This document shows positions 33,923 through 42,833 of a stretch of 64,000 bases of DNA, piece after piece; within the stretch, counting starts at the first letter, position 1, and each line of letters starts with the position of its first letter. The DNA comes from Bacteroides propionicigenes (GTDB taxonomy: Bacteria > Bacteroidota > Bacteroidia > Bacteroidales > Bacteroidaceae), in the NCBI RefSeq assembly GCF_018390535.1, contig NZ_JAHBBW010000002.1, forward strand, positions 310,001 through 374,000. The letters run 5' to 3'. Below the pieces are notes generated by a model, which did not search any database, had not been told where the DNA came from, and worked only from the letters and a program-made list of their open reading frames with translations. The position numbers and the translations under genes were made by a program.

Positions 33923-35797
33923 TCATCGCCCGCAAAGTACCAGTAGTACGTTGATGTCACTTGGCGACACTCCCGGAATCCGGCTTGCCTGCGCTATTGT
34001 TTCCGGGTCAATCTTTACTAACTTCTGGCGGGCTTCGGTAGAAAGGGATTGAATGGAGTTATAATCAAATTTCCCTTTTATCTTTATGCTTTCCAGCCGG
34101 GCCAGTTTGTCGGCTATGATTCGCTCGCGTCCTATGTAACCCTCGTACTTTATAAGTATCTCTGCGGCTTCAATGATTTCATCTTTCCTGTCCGTAACTT
34201 TATCCAGTTCCCGACGGAAAGCGCTGACATTCTCTGCCATATTCTCCAGGGTTACTTGCGGGCGGTTTATTAAGTCTACCAACTTGCATCCTTGGCGGAG
34301 CGGAGTAGTGCCGAGCTGTTCCAGTACCGGATTAATTAATGCCGGTTTCATCGAATAACTCCGTGCGAACTCTATGATGTTTGTAATGGCTTCGCGTTTG
34401 CTCTTTAGTAATTCATAGCGGTCTTCTTTTGCGAGCCCCAGTTTCCATGCTCTTTCGGTAAGTCTCATGTCGGCATCATCCATGCGGAGAAGAATACGGT
34501 ATTCCGCACGTGAGGTAAACATACGGTAAGGCTCGTCAACGCCCTTGGTCACTAAATCGTCGATTAATACGCCGATATACGCTTCGTCTCGTGCAAGGGT
34601 GAAGGGCTCTCCGCCATGGCAATTGATATGCGCATTGATACCCGCAATGATTCCTTGTCCGGCAGCTTCCTCGTAGCCGGTTGTTCCGTTTACTTGTCCG
34701 GCAAAGAAGAGGTTTTTGATTTTCTTCGTTTCCAACGTATGTTTTAGTTGGGTAGGGTCGAAGAAATCATATTCTATTGCATAGCCGGGACGATAAATCA
34801 CGAGGTCGCGGAATGCCGGAATCTTTTTCAGAGCTTCAATCTGTATGTTCATGGGCAGGGAAGAAGAGAAGCCGTTCAGGTAAAGTTCCTGAGTTGTTTC
34901 ACCTTCCGGCTCCAAGAAAAGCTGGTGCTGTCCTTTATCGGGAAAGGTTACGATTTTGGTTTCTATACTGGGGCAATAGCGGGGACCTATGCTTTGAATC
35001 TGTCCGTTGAAAAGGGGAGAATCCGGTAATCCTTCACGAAGGATGCGGTGTACTTCTTCGTTGGTGAAGCAAGTCCAGCATGGCAATTGCTTCAGGTGAC
35101 GTACGCCGTTATTCATAAAAGAGAATTTGTGGAAGTCGTTCTCTCCGTCTTGAATCTCCATGTCCTCGTAGTGTACGCTTCGTCCGTCGATGCGTACGGG
35201 AGTTCCCGTCTTCATTCGTCCGTACGTGATGCCGTGTCGGGCGATGGATTCGGTCAGTTGGTAAGATGCGGGTTCTGCCATACGTCCTCCCGGAAGCATG
35301 GTGCGTCCCACGTGCATCAGTCCGTTCAGGAAAGTTCCGGCAGTCAGCACAACGCATTTGGCACGGAAAGTTACTCCCCAGAGGGTGGTAAGTCCGACTA
35401 CTTCGCCGTTTTCAACGAGAATTTCGCGTACGGTGTCTTGCCAGATGTGCAAGTTGGGCGTATTTTCCAGAATCTCGCGCCATGCCCAGATGAATTTGTT
35501 ACGGTCGCATTGCGCGCGCGGGCTCCACATGGCGGGACCTTTGGAGCGGTTCAATATGCGGAACTGGATAGCTGTCTTATCGGTCACCAATCCCATATAT
35601 CCGCCTAAGGCATCTATTTCGCGTACAATCTGTCCTTTGGCAATACCGCCTACGGCAGGGTTACAACTCATTTGACCTATCTTATTCATGTCCATTGTAA
35701 TAAGACAGGTCTTTGAACCCAAGTTTGCGGCAGCGGCAGCGGCTTCACAACCGGCATGTCCGGCGCCGATTACAATAACGTCATACTTAAACTCCAT
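33923..35797 (-). CDS. mnmG: tRNA uridine-5-carboxymethylaminomethyl modification enzyme
   Basis: MnmG/GidA (624 residues) works with MnmE to install the cmnm5 group on U34 of several tRNAs. The FAD-binding VIGAGHAGCEAA is at residues 10-21, CNPAVGGIAKG with the catalytic cysteine near 48, and GEEAAGQG-like TGYEEAAGQGIIAG near 375; the C-terminal helical domain binding MnmE is complete. The -7 box TAACTTTG is at 35823-35830 (minus), giving a leader of about 20 bases. It heads mnmG-apt-uvrC. Confidence 0.97.
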   Translation of the reverse strand: MEFKYDVIVIGAGHAGCEAAAAAANLGSKTCLITMDMNKIGQMSCNPAVGGIAKGQIVREIDALGGYMGLVTDKTAIQFRILNRSKGPAMWSPRAQCDRNKFIWAWREILENTPNLHIWQDTVREILVENGEVVGLTTLWGVTFRAKCVVLTAGTFLNGLMHVGRTMLPGGRMAEPASYQLTESIARHGITYGRMKTGTPVRIDGRSVHYEDMEIQDGENDFHKFSFMNNGVRHLKQLPCWTCFTNEEVHRILREGLPDSPLFNGQIQSIGPRYCPSIETKIVTFPDKGQHQLFLEPEGETTQELYLNGFSSSLPMNIQIEALKKIPAFRDLVIYRPGYAIEYDFFDPTQLKHTLETKKIKNLFFAGQVNGTTGYEEAAGQGIIAGINAHINCHGGEPFTLARDEAYIGVLIDDLVTKGVDEPYRMFTSRAEYRILLRMDDADMRLTERAWKLGLAKEDRYELLKSKREAITNIIEFARSYSMKPALINPVLEQLGTTPLRQGCKLVDLINRPQVTLENMAENVSAFRRELDKVTDRKDEIIEAAEILIKYEGYIGRERIIADKLARLESIKIKGKFDYNSIQSLSTEARQKLVKIDPETIAQASRIPGVSPSDINVLLVLCGR

Positions 35798-35822
35798 TCA
35801 TTCAATCTCTTTTAAAACCTTG

Positions 35823-35830
35823 CAAAGTTA
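35823..35830 (-). promoter_or_regulatory. -7 box of mnmG
   Basis: TAACTTTG on the minus strand, 26-33 bases before the ATG; no convincing -33 box. Confidence 0.55.
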
Positions 35831-35978
35831 CTAAAAAGTTATTTTGTAGCCGCGATTTCTTTCTTTTCCTTGTGAATTCTTAGGAAATTCTTCGTTTGAA
35901 ATCTTTCGTATTCCTTGTGTGTAATGCAGACTTGCAGCCTGTATAATCTCTTTCTCTTTTATGTAAAATGTGCTAATA

Positions 35979-36094
35979 CTACATTTCTTTCTTCATTTTC
36001 CAACTGCGGGCTCTACGGTTGCCAACTGTGTGCCCGACAGCCCGCAGCTGGCAACCGTAGAGCCCGCAGTTGGAAAACGAAGAAAAGTATGTAG
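35979..36094. repeat. Large GC-rich palindrome upstream of mnmG
   Basis: Arms 35991-36024 and 36049-36082 match over 34 bases with one mismatch (core CAACTGCGGGCTCTACGGTT), and imperfect pairing continues outward to CTACAT/ATGTAG. The 24-base loop carries a further GCCCGACAGCCCGC word. It differs in sequence from the other two families and is far more GC-rich than its surroundings. It could end ybeY transcription or form a cruciform. Confidence 0.88.
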
Positions 36095-36359
36095 CAAAGG
36101 GGTATTTTGTATAGGGTAAAACAAGGAAATGAAAGGAGAATTAGCAAAAAAGAGCTTGTTTATATAAGAGTTGTAATTGTTGTAATGCTTTGATTAATAA
36201 TGGCTTATGCTTATTTTTGGTATCGAAGGATAATTTGTCAGCACCGTTGTCACCCTTGTCGTCACATCCGCAAACCCTTTGCTGCAGAGGGATGCAAGGC
36301 AATTGGTGACGAGTGACGAGAAATAATGCAAACTCAAAACTCAGTATAACCTTCTCTTT
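36095..36359. other. Gap between the large palindrome and ybeY
   Basis: AT-rich sequence, then a weak inverted repeat: GTCACC (36249-36254) and CGTCAC (36260-36265) against GGTGAC (36305-36310) and GTGACG (36313-36318), with CCCTTT/GAGGG words inside. No gene recognised. It lies after the ybeY stop and may take part in termination. Confidence 0.4.
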
Positions 36360-36773
36360 TCACCGCATGGCAAGTGCCTTGTTTTCGGCAGCCTCCATAA
36401 TCTCCCGTTCGCCCGGACCTTTATCGTTGATACCGCAAAGATGCAGGATACCATGTATGATGACACGATGCAATTCTCGTTCGTAGTCATTGCCGGCAAA
36501 CTGTTCGGCATTAGTGCGTACCGTATCAAGGCTGATGAAGAGGTCGCCGCTCAGACGGTTTCCTTCGCAATAATCAAAGGTGATGATATCCGTATAATAA
36601 TCGTGTTGGAGATATTGACGGTTTACTTCGAGTATCTTCTCGTCCGAACAGAAAATATAGGCGATTTCACCGATTTTTTTCTCATAGGTGGCGGCAACGG
36701 CTTTAATCCATTCCGTAACTTCGCGCTTCTTGATTGCAGGCATTTCAACGCCGTCTGTCTGATAACTTATCAT
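36360..36773 (-). CDS. ybeY: Endoribonuclease YbeY
   Basis: YbeY (137 residues) is a metal-dependent RNase needed for 16S rRNA 3' end maturation and ribosome quality control. The zinc motif is HRVIIHGILHLCGINDK (H-x3-H-x5-H type, about residues 101-117; the third ligand reads as D where others have H after GxxH, so the exact ligand set needs checking). Also typical is DYYTDIITFDY. It follows the SpmA/SpmB gene by 12 bases and is probably in its operon. Confidence 0.93.
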   Translation of the reverse strand: MISYQTDGVEMPAIKKREVTEWIKAVAATYEKKIGEIAYIFCSDEKILEVNRQYLQHDYYTDIITFDYCEGNRLSGDLFISLDTVRTNAEQFAGNDYERELHRVIIHGILHLCGINDKGPGEREIMEAAENKALAMR

Positions 36774-36785
36774 ATTATTGTATTT

Positions 36786-38018
36786 TTAAAAGAAGAACAT
36801 ATAGCTGATGATGATAGCGGCGATGATACCGGAAAAGTCGGCTATCAGACCGCAGGTAACGGCATTGCGTGTTTTCGTGATACCTACACTGCCGAAGTAA
36901 ACGGCAAGGATATAGAAAGTAGTGTCCGAGGCACCGCGTGCCACGCAACTCATACGGCCGACAAATGAATCGGCTCCGTATTCCTTCATTGTATCAATCA
37001 TCAGTCCGTTGGCTCCACTGCCGCTTAACGATTTCATCAATGCCGTTGGCAATGCGCCTACAAAACTGGTATCTACTCCAAACAGACCGACGATATAACC
37101 GATACCGTCCACTATGATGTCCATTGCTCCTGAAGTGCGGAATACAGCGATTCCAACGAGGAAAGCCACCAGATAAGGGATGATGCGTATAGCGGTTGTA
37201 AATCCTTCTTTAGCACCTTCTATAAAGGCATCGTACACGTTAATTTTCCTCCACAAGCCCCACAGGATAAAAAGGAGAATGATAGAAAAGAGTATGATAT
37301 TGGCAACCAATGTGGAATAAACTCCCATTTCTTCGCGGCTTACTTGAGTGAACAAGTAAATAAGTCCGGAAAAGAACAGGCTGATGCAGCCAATCAGAAT
37401 GAGGATAGGCTTGCTCAGCAAGTTTATCCGTTGTGCGATGCTGACGGCGGTTACACCGACAACGGTGGAGATGGCGGTGGTAATCAACGTAGGGATGAAA
37501 ATATCCGTAGGTTGTGCAGCGCCCATTTGCGAACGGTACATCATGATGCTGACGGGTATCAGTATCAGCCCGGATGTGTTCATTACCAGAAACATAATCA
37601 TCGGGTTGGTGGCGGTATCTTTCTTCGGATTAAGCTCCTGAAGTTCTTTCATGGCTTTCAGGCCCATGGGGGTAGCGGCATTGTCCAGTCCCAGCATATT
37701 GGCGGAAAGATTCATGAAAATGGAACCCATGGCGGGATGTCCCTTTGGAATCTCCGGAAAGAGACGGCAGAATACAGGGCTCAGCCAGCGCGAAAGCGCA
37801 TTTATCATGCCGCTGTTCTCACCGATTTTCATGACACCTAACCATAAGGACAGAATACCCGTCAGTCCCAATGATATTTCAAATGCTGTCTTAGAGGAGT
37901 CGAATGTAGAGTTGACAAGCTCCGTAAATATCTCTGTATCTCCCATGAACAGGAGTTTGCAGAGCGCCACAATGAAAGCGATTACGAAAAATGCTACCCA
38001 GATGTAATTTAAAACCAT
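36786..38018 (-). CDS. SpmA-SpmB fusion, nucleoside-recognition (Gate) membrane protein
   Basis: The 410-residue inner-membrane protein joins the two Gate-domain halves that are separate as spore maturation proteins SpmA and SpmB in Bacillus: first about 1-200 (GLTGILSLWLGVMKIGENSG, FMNLSANMLGLDNAATPMG) and second about 235-410 (PYLVAFLVGIAVFRTSGAMD, TALMKSLSGSGANG). Bacteroides does not sporulate, so the role must be general, perhaps transport or peptidoglycan-related. The start MVLNYIW at 38016-38018 follows a -7 box TACTTTTG (38041-38048, minus). Upstream in-frame ATGs lie beyond that promoter. Confidence 0.87.
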   Translation of the reverse strand: MVLNYIWVAFFVIAFIVALCKLLFMGDTEIFTELVNSTFDSSKTAFEISLGLTGILSLWLGVMKIGENSGMINALSRWLSPVFCRLFPEIPKGHPAMGSIFMNLSANMLGLDNAATPMGLKAMKELQELNPKKDTATNPMIMFLVMNTSGLILIPVSIMMYRSQMGAAQPTDIFIPTLITTAISTVVGVTAVSIAQRINLLSKPILILIGCISLFFSGLIYLFTQVSREEMGVYSTLVANIILFSIILLFILWGLWRKINVYDAFIEGAKEGFTTAIRIIPYLVAFLVGIAVFRTSGAMDIIVDGIGYIVGLFGVDTSFVGALPTALMKSLSGSGANGLMIDTMKEYGADSFVGRMSCVARGASDTTFYILAVYFGSVGITKTRNAVTCGLIADFSGIIAAIIISYMFFF

Positions 38019-38040
38019 AAAATAACGCGTTGATTTTCTG

Positions 38041-38089
38041 CAAAAGTAGGAATATCTTTCCATTTAGCGTGGAAAAATAGCTATTTTTG
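38041..38089. promoter_or_regulatory. Divergent -7 boxes for spmAB-ybeY and alkD
   Basis: TACTTTTG on the minus strand (38041-38048) and TATTTTTG on the plus strand (38082-38089) face away from each other in the 99-base gap. Both give leaders under 30 bases. Their -33 regions overlap and lack clear TTTG words. Confidence 0.55.
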
Positions 38090-38117
38090 TCGGATAAGAT
38101 TACGAATTATAAAGGAT

Positions 38118-38822
38118 ATGAGACAGCAGGCTAAAGAGATAGAGTGGGAGATAAGAGAATATATCGACCCGGTGAAAAAGGAATATCTTCCCCGTTTCTT
38201 CAAGACGGGAAAGGGGCAGTATGGAGAGGGTGATAAATTTTTGGGGGTAGTGGTTCCGAATACCCGTTTGGTGGCCAAGCGGCATAAGGATGCTCCTTTT
38301 GAGGTAATGGCGGAGCTGCTGCAAAGTCAGTGGCACGAGTGCAGGCTTTGTGCTTTGCTGATGTTGGTGGAACGTTTTAAGAAAAGCGATGAAAAGGGGA
38401 GAAAGCTCATTTATGATTTCTATCTTTCGCAAACGGCGCGTATCAATAACTGGGATTTGGTAGACTTGTCCGCCCCGGGTATTGTGGGAGAATATCTGAA
38501 GGATAAATCCCGCGAAGACCTTTATCGCTTGGCAGACAGTAAACTGCTTTGGGATCAGCGCATTGCGGTAGTTTCTACTTATACACTCATCAAAAATGGT
38601 GATTTCATCGATATTCTGGCTCTTGCGGAACGATTGTTGCATCATCCGCACGATTTGATGCGGAAAGCAGTGGGATGGATGCTGCGTGAGATGGGAAAAA
38701 GGGATAGGGACTTGCTGGTACAGTTTCTTGAGAAATATTGTAAGGTGATGCCGCGAACAATGTTGCGTTATGCCATAGAGAAATTCCCGGAAGAAGAAAG
38801 GAAGGAGTTTATGAAACGTTGA
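38118..38822 (+). CDS. DNA alkylation repair protein (AlkD-like HEAT-repeat glycosylase)
   Basis: The 234-residue protein is an all-helical AlkC/AlkD-type DNA glycosylase, which excises positively charged N3/N7-alkyl purines. Helical HEAT-like repeats run throughout, and the signature INNWDLVDLSAPGIVG (about residues 110-125) contains the Trp-Asp pair expected at the active site. Length is close to B. cereus AlkD. It is followed 40 bases later by ruvB, which has its own -7 box. Confidence 0.88.
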   Translation: MRQQAKEIEWEIREYIDPVKKEYLPRFFKTGKGQYGEGDKFLGVVVPNTRLVAKRHKDAPFEVMAELLQSQWHECRLCALLMLVERFKKSDEKGRKLIYDFYLSQTARINNWDLVDLSAPGIVGEYLKDKSREDLYRLADSKLLWDQRIAVVSTYTLIKNGDFIDILALAERLLHHPHDLMRKAVGWMLREMGKRDRDLLVQFLEKYCKVMPRTMLRYAIEKFPEEERKEFMKR

Positions 38823-38832
38823 AAGATTTCTT

Positions 38833-38840
38833 TATCTTTG
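38833..38840 (+). promoter_or_regulatory. -7 box of ruvB
   Basis: TATCTTTG about 22 bases before the ruvB ATG, inside the 40-base gap after alkD; predicted leader about 17 bases. Confidence 0.6.
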
Positions 38841-38862
38841 TCGCTGTATATACTGATTTTTA

Positions 38863-39894
38863 ATGGAACAAGAAGATTTTAACATACGCGAGCATCAACT
38901 GACCAGCAAAGAACGTGACTTTGAGAACGCTCTCCGCCCTTTGAACTTTGAGGATTTCAGCGGGCAGGATAAGGTAGTTGACAATTTGCGTATTTTTGTG
39001 AAGGCCGCCCGTCTCAGGGGAGAAGCCTTGGATCATGTGCTGCTTCATGGTCCTCCCGGATTGGGAAAGACTACGCTTTCCAATATTATAGCCAACGAAT
39101 TGGGGGTAGGTTTCAAGATTACTTCCGGTCCGGTGCTCGACAAGCCGGGTGATTTGGCCGGTGTTCTTACCAGTTTGGAACCGAATGATGTGCTTTTCAT
39201 CGACGAAATACATCGGTTGAGTCCCGTAGTGGAAGAGTATCTGTACTCGGCTATGGAAGATTATCGTATTGATATTATGATAGACAAAGGCCCGTCGGCA
39301 CGAAGCATACAGATTGATTTGAATCCGTTTACTTTGGTGGGCGCTACCACCCGTAGCGGTTTGCTGACAGCTCCGTTGCGTGCCCGTTTCGGAATCAATC
39401 TCCATTTGGAGTATTATGACGACGATGTGTTGAGCGGTATTATTCGCCGTTCGGCAAGCATTCTCGATGTGCCGTGTTCTACAAGGGCTGCTTCGGAGAT
39501 TGCAGGTCGTAGTCGTGGCACGCCGCGTATTGCCAATGCCTTGCTGCGCCGTGTAAGAGACTTTGCACAGGTGAAAGGTTCGGGCAGTATTGACACGAAA
39601 ATCGCTAACTTTGCCCTCGAAGCGCTTAATATTGATAAATACGGTCTGGATGAGATAGACAATAAAATACTTTGTACCATCATTGATAAGTTCAAAGGCG
39701 GTCCGGTAGGTTTGACAACCATTGCTACAGCTTTGGGTGAAGATGCAGGCACTATCGAAGAAGTTTATGAACCGTTCCTCATAAAAGAAGGCTTTCTGAA
39801 GCGTACCCCTCGCGGGCGTGAAGTGACGGAACTGGCCTACAAACATTTGGGACGAAGCCTTTACAACAGTCAGAAGACGTTATTTAATGATTAA
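38863..39894 (+). CDS. ruvB: Holliday junction branch migration helicase RuvB
   Basis: RuvB (343 residues) is the hexameric AAA+ motor that drives branch migration with RuvA. Walker A is [12 protein letters not shown] (about 62-73), Walker B is LFIDEIHRL, sensor 1 is VGATTRSG, the arginine finger is in LRARFGI, and the C-terminal winged helix ends [17 protein letters not shown]. Full length. It is likely first of a run with the flippase and DUF389 genes. Confidence 0.97.
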   Translation: MEQEDFNIREHQLTSKERDFENALRPLNFEDFSGQDKVVDNLRIFVKAARLRGEALDHVLLHGPPGLGKTTLSNIIANELGVGFKITSGPVLDKPGDLAGVLTSLEPNDVLFIDEIHRLSPVVEEYLYSAMEDYRIDIMIDKGPSARSIQIDLNPFTLVGATTRSGLLTAPLRARFGINLHLEYYDDDVLSGIIRRSASILDVPCSTRAASEIAGRSRGTPRIANALLRRVRDFAQVKGSGSIDTKIANFALEALNIDKYGLDEIDNKILCTIIDKFKGGPVGLTTIATALGEDAGTIEEVYEPFLIKEGFLKRTPRGREVTELAYKHLGRSLYNSQKTLFND

Positions 39895-39942
39895 CGTTTT
39901 CTGATAAATGGTTGGTACGTAGTATAATAAACACTAAATAAC

Positions 39943-41388
39943 GTGGCTGGATTAAAATCATTGGCAAAAGAAACTGCCATTTATGGGTTGAGCAGTATTG
40001 TGGGGCGTTTCCTCAATTATCTGTTGGTGCCCGTATATACTATGGCCTTGTCTGCACAGTCGGGGGGCTATGGGGTTGTGACGAATATTTATGCATGGGT
40101 GGCTTTGTTGCTGGTGCTGCTGACGTGTGGTATGGAGACGGGCTTTTTTCGCTTTGCCAATAAAGGAGAAGATGATCCGATGCGCGTGTATTCCACCACT
40201 TTGCTCAGTGTGGGTATCGGTGCGCTGACATTCCTTGCTCTGGGGCTGTTGTTTCTTCAACCTATCGCCAACTGGCTGGAGTATGGAGAACATCCCTGGT
40301 ATGTGGGAATGATGATGATTGTAGTGGCAATGGATGCTATTCAAAGTATTCCTTTCGCTTATTTGCGTTATAAGAAACGTCCCATTAAGTTTGCGGCGCT
40401 CAAGTTGTTGTTCATTTTCCTGAACATAGCTTTGAACTTGATTTATTATGTCTGGATGAAAGGCGATGATGTAGCATACGCATTCCTCTTCAATCTTATA
40501 TGCACCTCCACCATTATGCTTTGCATGATACCCGAATTGCGCGGCTTCGCTTATGTGCTGGATAAAAAGCTGTTGAAGCGGATGCTTGCTTACAGCTTGC
40601 CGTTGTTGGTGTTGGGCATTGCGGGTATTTTGAATCAGGTGGCGGACAAGATCATCTTTCCCTTTGTGTATCCTGACGAGACGGAAGCAACCGTACAGCT
40701 CGGTATCTATGGAGCCGCCAGTAAGATTGCAATGGTGATGGCGATGCTGACACAGGCTTTCCGCTATGCTTACGAGCCTTTTGTGTTTGGTAAAAGTCGT
40801 GATAAGGATAATAAGCAGGTATATGCGCAAGCCATGAAGTTCTTTATCATCTTTACACTGGTCGCTTTTCTGGCAGTGATGTTCTATCTGGATATTCTCC
40901 GGCACATCATCGGGCGTGACTATTGGCCCGGTTTGCGTGTTGTTCCTATCGTAATGGCTGCGGAAATCTTTATGGGAATTTATTTTAATCTCTCTTTTTG
41001 GTATAAGCTGATTGATGAAACGCGTTGGGGGGCTTATTTCTCATTGATAGGTTGCACAATTCTGGTGGTGATGAACATTCTTTTAATTCCGAGATTCAGT
41101 TATATGGCTTGTGCATGGGCCGGGTTTACGGGCTACGGAGTCGCAATGCTACTCTCTTATTTTGTCGGTCAGAAGAAGTATCCGATTCAATATGATTTAA
41201 AGTCGATAGGACGCTATGTGTTGTTGGCGGCGGTGCTTTATGTAGCTGCGGAATATGTGCCGATTGAGAATCTTTATTTGTGTATGGCGTTCCGTACACT
41301 GTTATTGTGCTTGTTTATAGCTTATATCATAAAGCGTGATTTACCGCTTAATCAAATACCTGTTATCAATCGTTTTATCCGAAAATAG
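39943..41388 (+). CDS. Polysaccharide flippase (MVF/Wzx-like)
   Basis: The 481-residue protein has about 12-14 hydrophobic segments and the N-terminal signature of oligosaccharide flippases (ETAIYGLSSIVGRFLNYLLVPVY in parts). It should move a lipid-linked glycan across the inner membrane, for surface polysaccharide or glycoprotein assembly. No glycosyltransferase genes are nearby, so the substrate is open. The start codon is GTG at 39943. It follows ruvB by 48 bases and precedes the DUF389 gene by nine. Confidence 0.88.
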   Translation: MAGLKSLAKETAIYGLSSIVGRFLNYLLVPVYTMALSAQSGGYGVVTNIYAWVALLLVLLTCGMETGFFRFANKGEDDPMRVYSTTLLSVGIGALTFLALGLLFLQPIANWLEYGEHPWYVGMMMIVVAMDAIQSIPFAYLRYKKRPIKFAALKLLFIFLNIALNLIYYVWMKGDDVAYAFLFNLICTSTIMLCMIPELRGFAYVLDKKLLKRMLAYSLPLLVLGIAGILNQVADKIIFPFVYPDETEATVQLGIYGAASKIAMVMAMLTQAFRYAYEPFVFGKSRDKDNKQVYAQAMKFFIIFTLVAFLAVMFYLDILRHIIGRDYWPGLRVVPIVMAAEIFMGIYFNLSFWYKLIDETRWGAYFSLIGCTILVVMNILLIPRFSYMACAWAGFTGYGVAMLLSYFVGQKKYPIQYDLKSIGRYVLLAAVLYVAAEYVPIENLYLCMAFRTLLLCLFIAYIIKRDLPLNQIPVINRFIRK

Positions 41389-41397
41389 ATTAATCTT

Positions 41398-42768
41398 ATG
41401 GAACAACCGGCCAATCCTAACAGAAACACATTTGCCGTCAAGAACTTTTTGAAAGAGTATCTCGATTTACGCAAAGATAAAGACAACGAACTCGAAACGG
41501 TGGATTCCATCCGTAAGGGTGTTGAGTTTAAGGGAGCCAATTTGTGGATTCTGATATTTGCTATCTTTATGGCTTCACTCGGTCTGAATGTTAATTCCAC
41601 CGCTGTAATTATCGGTGCGATGCTTATCTCGCCGCTGATGGGACCTATCATGGGTGTAGGGCTTTCAGTCGGTCTGAATGACTTTGAACTGATGAAACGC
41701 TCACTGAAAAGCTTCCTGATAACTACGCTGTTCAGTGTCACCACAGCTACCATCTTCTTTTTGGTCAGCCCTGTTGCCGAAGGGCAGTCGGAATTGCTGG
41801 CGCGTACTTCACCTACGATTTATGACGTATTCATCGCATTAATGGGCGGTCTTGCAGGGGTAGTGGCTCTCTCCACAAAGGAGAAGGGTAATGTAATCCC
41901 GGGTGTTGCCATTGCTACGGCGTTGATGCCGCCGCTGTGTACGGCAGGTTATGGGCTGGCAACGGGAAACCTGATTTATTTCCTCGGTGCATTCTACCTT
42001 TATTTCATTAATTCCGTATTTATCAGTTTGGCTACTTTTATCGGTGTACGGGTAATGCATTTCCAGCGCAAAGAGTTTGTAGACAAGAACCGTGAAAAGA
42101 AGGTACGGAAATATATTGTACTGATAGCCGTTCTTACGATGTGCCCGGCTGTGTACCTTACGGTAGGGATTATTCAGGACACTTTCTTTGAAAGTGCGGC
42201 CAACCGTTTTGTAAACGAACAGCTTGCCTTTGAGAATACGCAGGTATTGGATAAGAAAATCCACCACGAAGGCAAGCGCCATGAGATACGCGTGGTCTTG
42301 ATAGGGCAGGAAGTGCCGGAAGCCTCTATTGCCATAGCCCGCAGTAAAATGAAAGATTATAAGTTGGATAATACCAAACTGGTTGTGCTTCAAGGTATGA
42401 ATAACGAGTCGGTGGATATTTCTTCTATCCGTGCCATGGTGATGGAAGATTTCTACAAGAACAGCGAACAACGTCTGGTGGAGCAGAAACAACAAATATC
42501 TTCGTTGGAAAAGAATTTGGAACAATACCGGAAGTACGATGAATTGGGTAAAAAGATTATCCCTGAATTGAAAGTGCTGTATCCTTCCGTTAAATCGGTT
42601 TCCATTTCTCATGCGCTTGAGCTGACGGTCGATTCGGTACGGATAGATACCGTTACACTTGCTGTTTTAAAATTCGGCAAGTATCCGGATGCTCATGAAA
42701 AGGAGAAAATAACCGAATGGCTGAAAGCGCGCACCGGTTCCAAACAGTTGAGACTGATTGCTGAATAA
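41398..42768 (+). CDS. DUF389 family membrane protein
   Basis: The 456-residue protein has a short cytoplasmic N-terminus, six or so hydrophobic helices (about 50-250) with the conserved IIGAMLISPLMGPIMGVG and GVAIATALMPPLCTAGYGLA (the two family motifs), and a long charged, partly coiled-coil C-terminal part (about 270-456; EQRLVEQKQQISSLEKNLEQ). The family function is unknown. Nine bases separate it from the flippase gene, so they are probably one transcript. Confidence 0.86.
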   Translation: MEQPANPNRNTFAVKNFLKEYLDLRKDKDNELETVDSIRKGVEFKGANLWILIFAIFMASLGLNVNSTAVIIGAMLISPLMGPIMGVGLSVGLNDFELMKRSLKSFLITTLFSVTTATIFFLVSPVAEGQSELLARTSPTIYDVFIALMGGLAGVVALSTKEKGNVIPGVAIATALMPPLCTAGYGLATGNLIYFLGAFYLYFINSVFISLATFIGVRVMHFQRKEFVDKNREKKVRKYIVLIAVLTMCPAVYLTVGIIQDTFFESAANRFVNEQLAFENTQVLDKKIHHEGKRHEIRVVLIGQEVPEASIAIARSKMKDYKLDNTKLVVLQGMNNESVDISSIRAMVMEDFYKNSEQRLVEQKQQISSLEKNLEQYRKYDELGKKIIPELKVLYPSVKSVSISHALELTVDSVRIDTVTLAVLKFGKYPDAHEKEKITEWLKARTGSKQLRLIAE

Positions 42769-42790
42769 AATTCGGATAACTGAGTATGTA

Positions 42791-42809
42791 CGCTCTGAAT
42801 GACAGATAG
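42791..42809. repeat. Single arm of the TGTCATTCAGAG repeat
   Basis: CGCTCTGAATGACAGATAG matches the right arm of copies A and C. No partner arm is present. It lies in the gap before the S46 peptidase gene. Confidence 0.7.
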
Positions 42810-42833
42810 CAAAAAAATAAAGTAAAGAACAAG

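Noticed and set aside
38860-39846. Minus-strand frame opposite ruvB
   Set aside because: Antisense shadow; ruvB is unambiguous.
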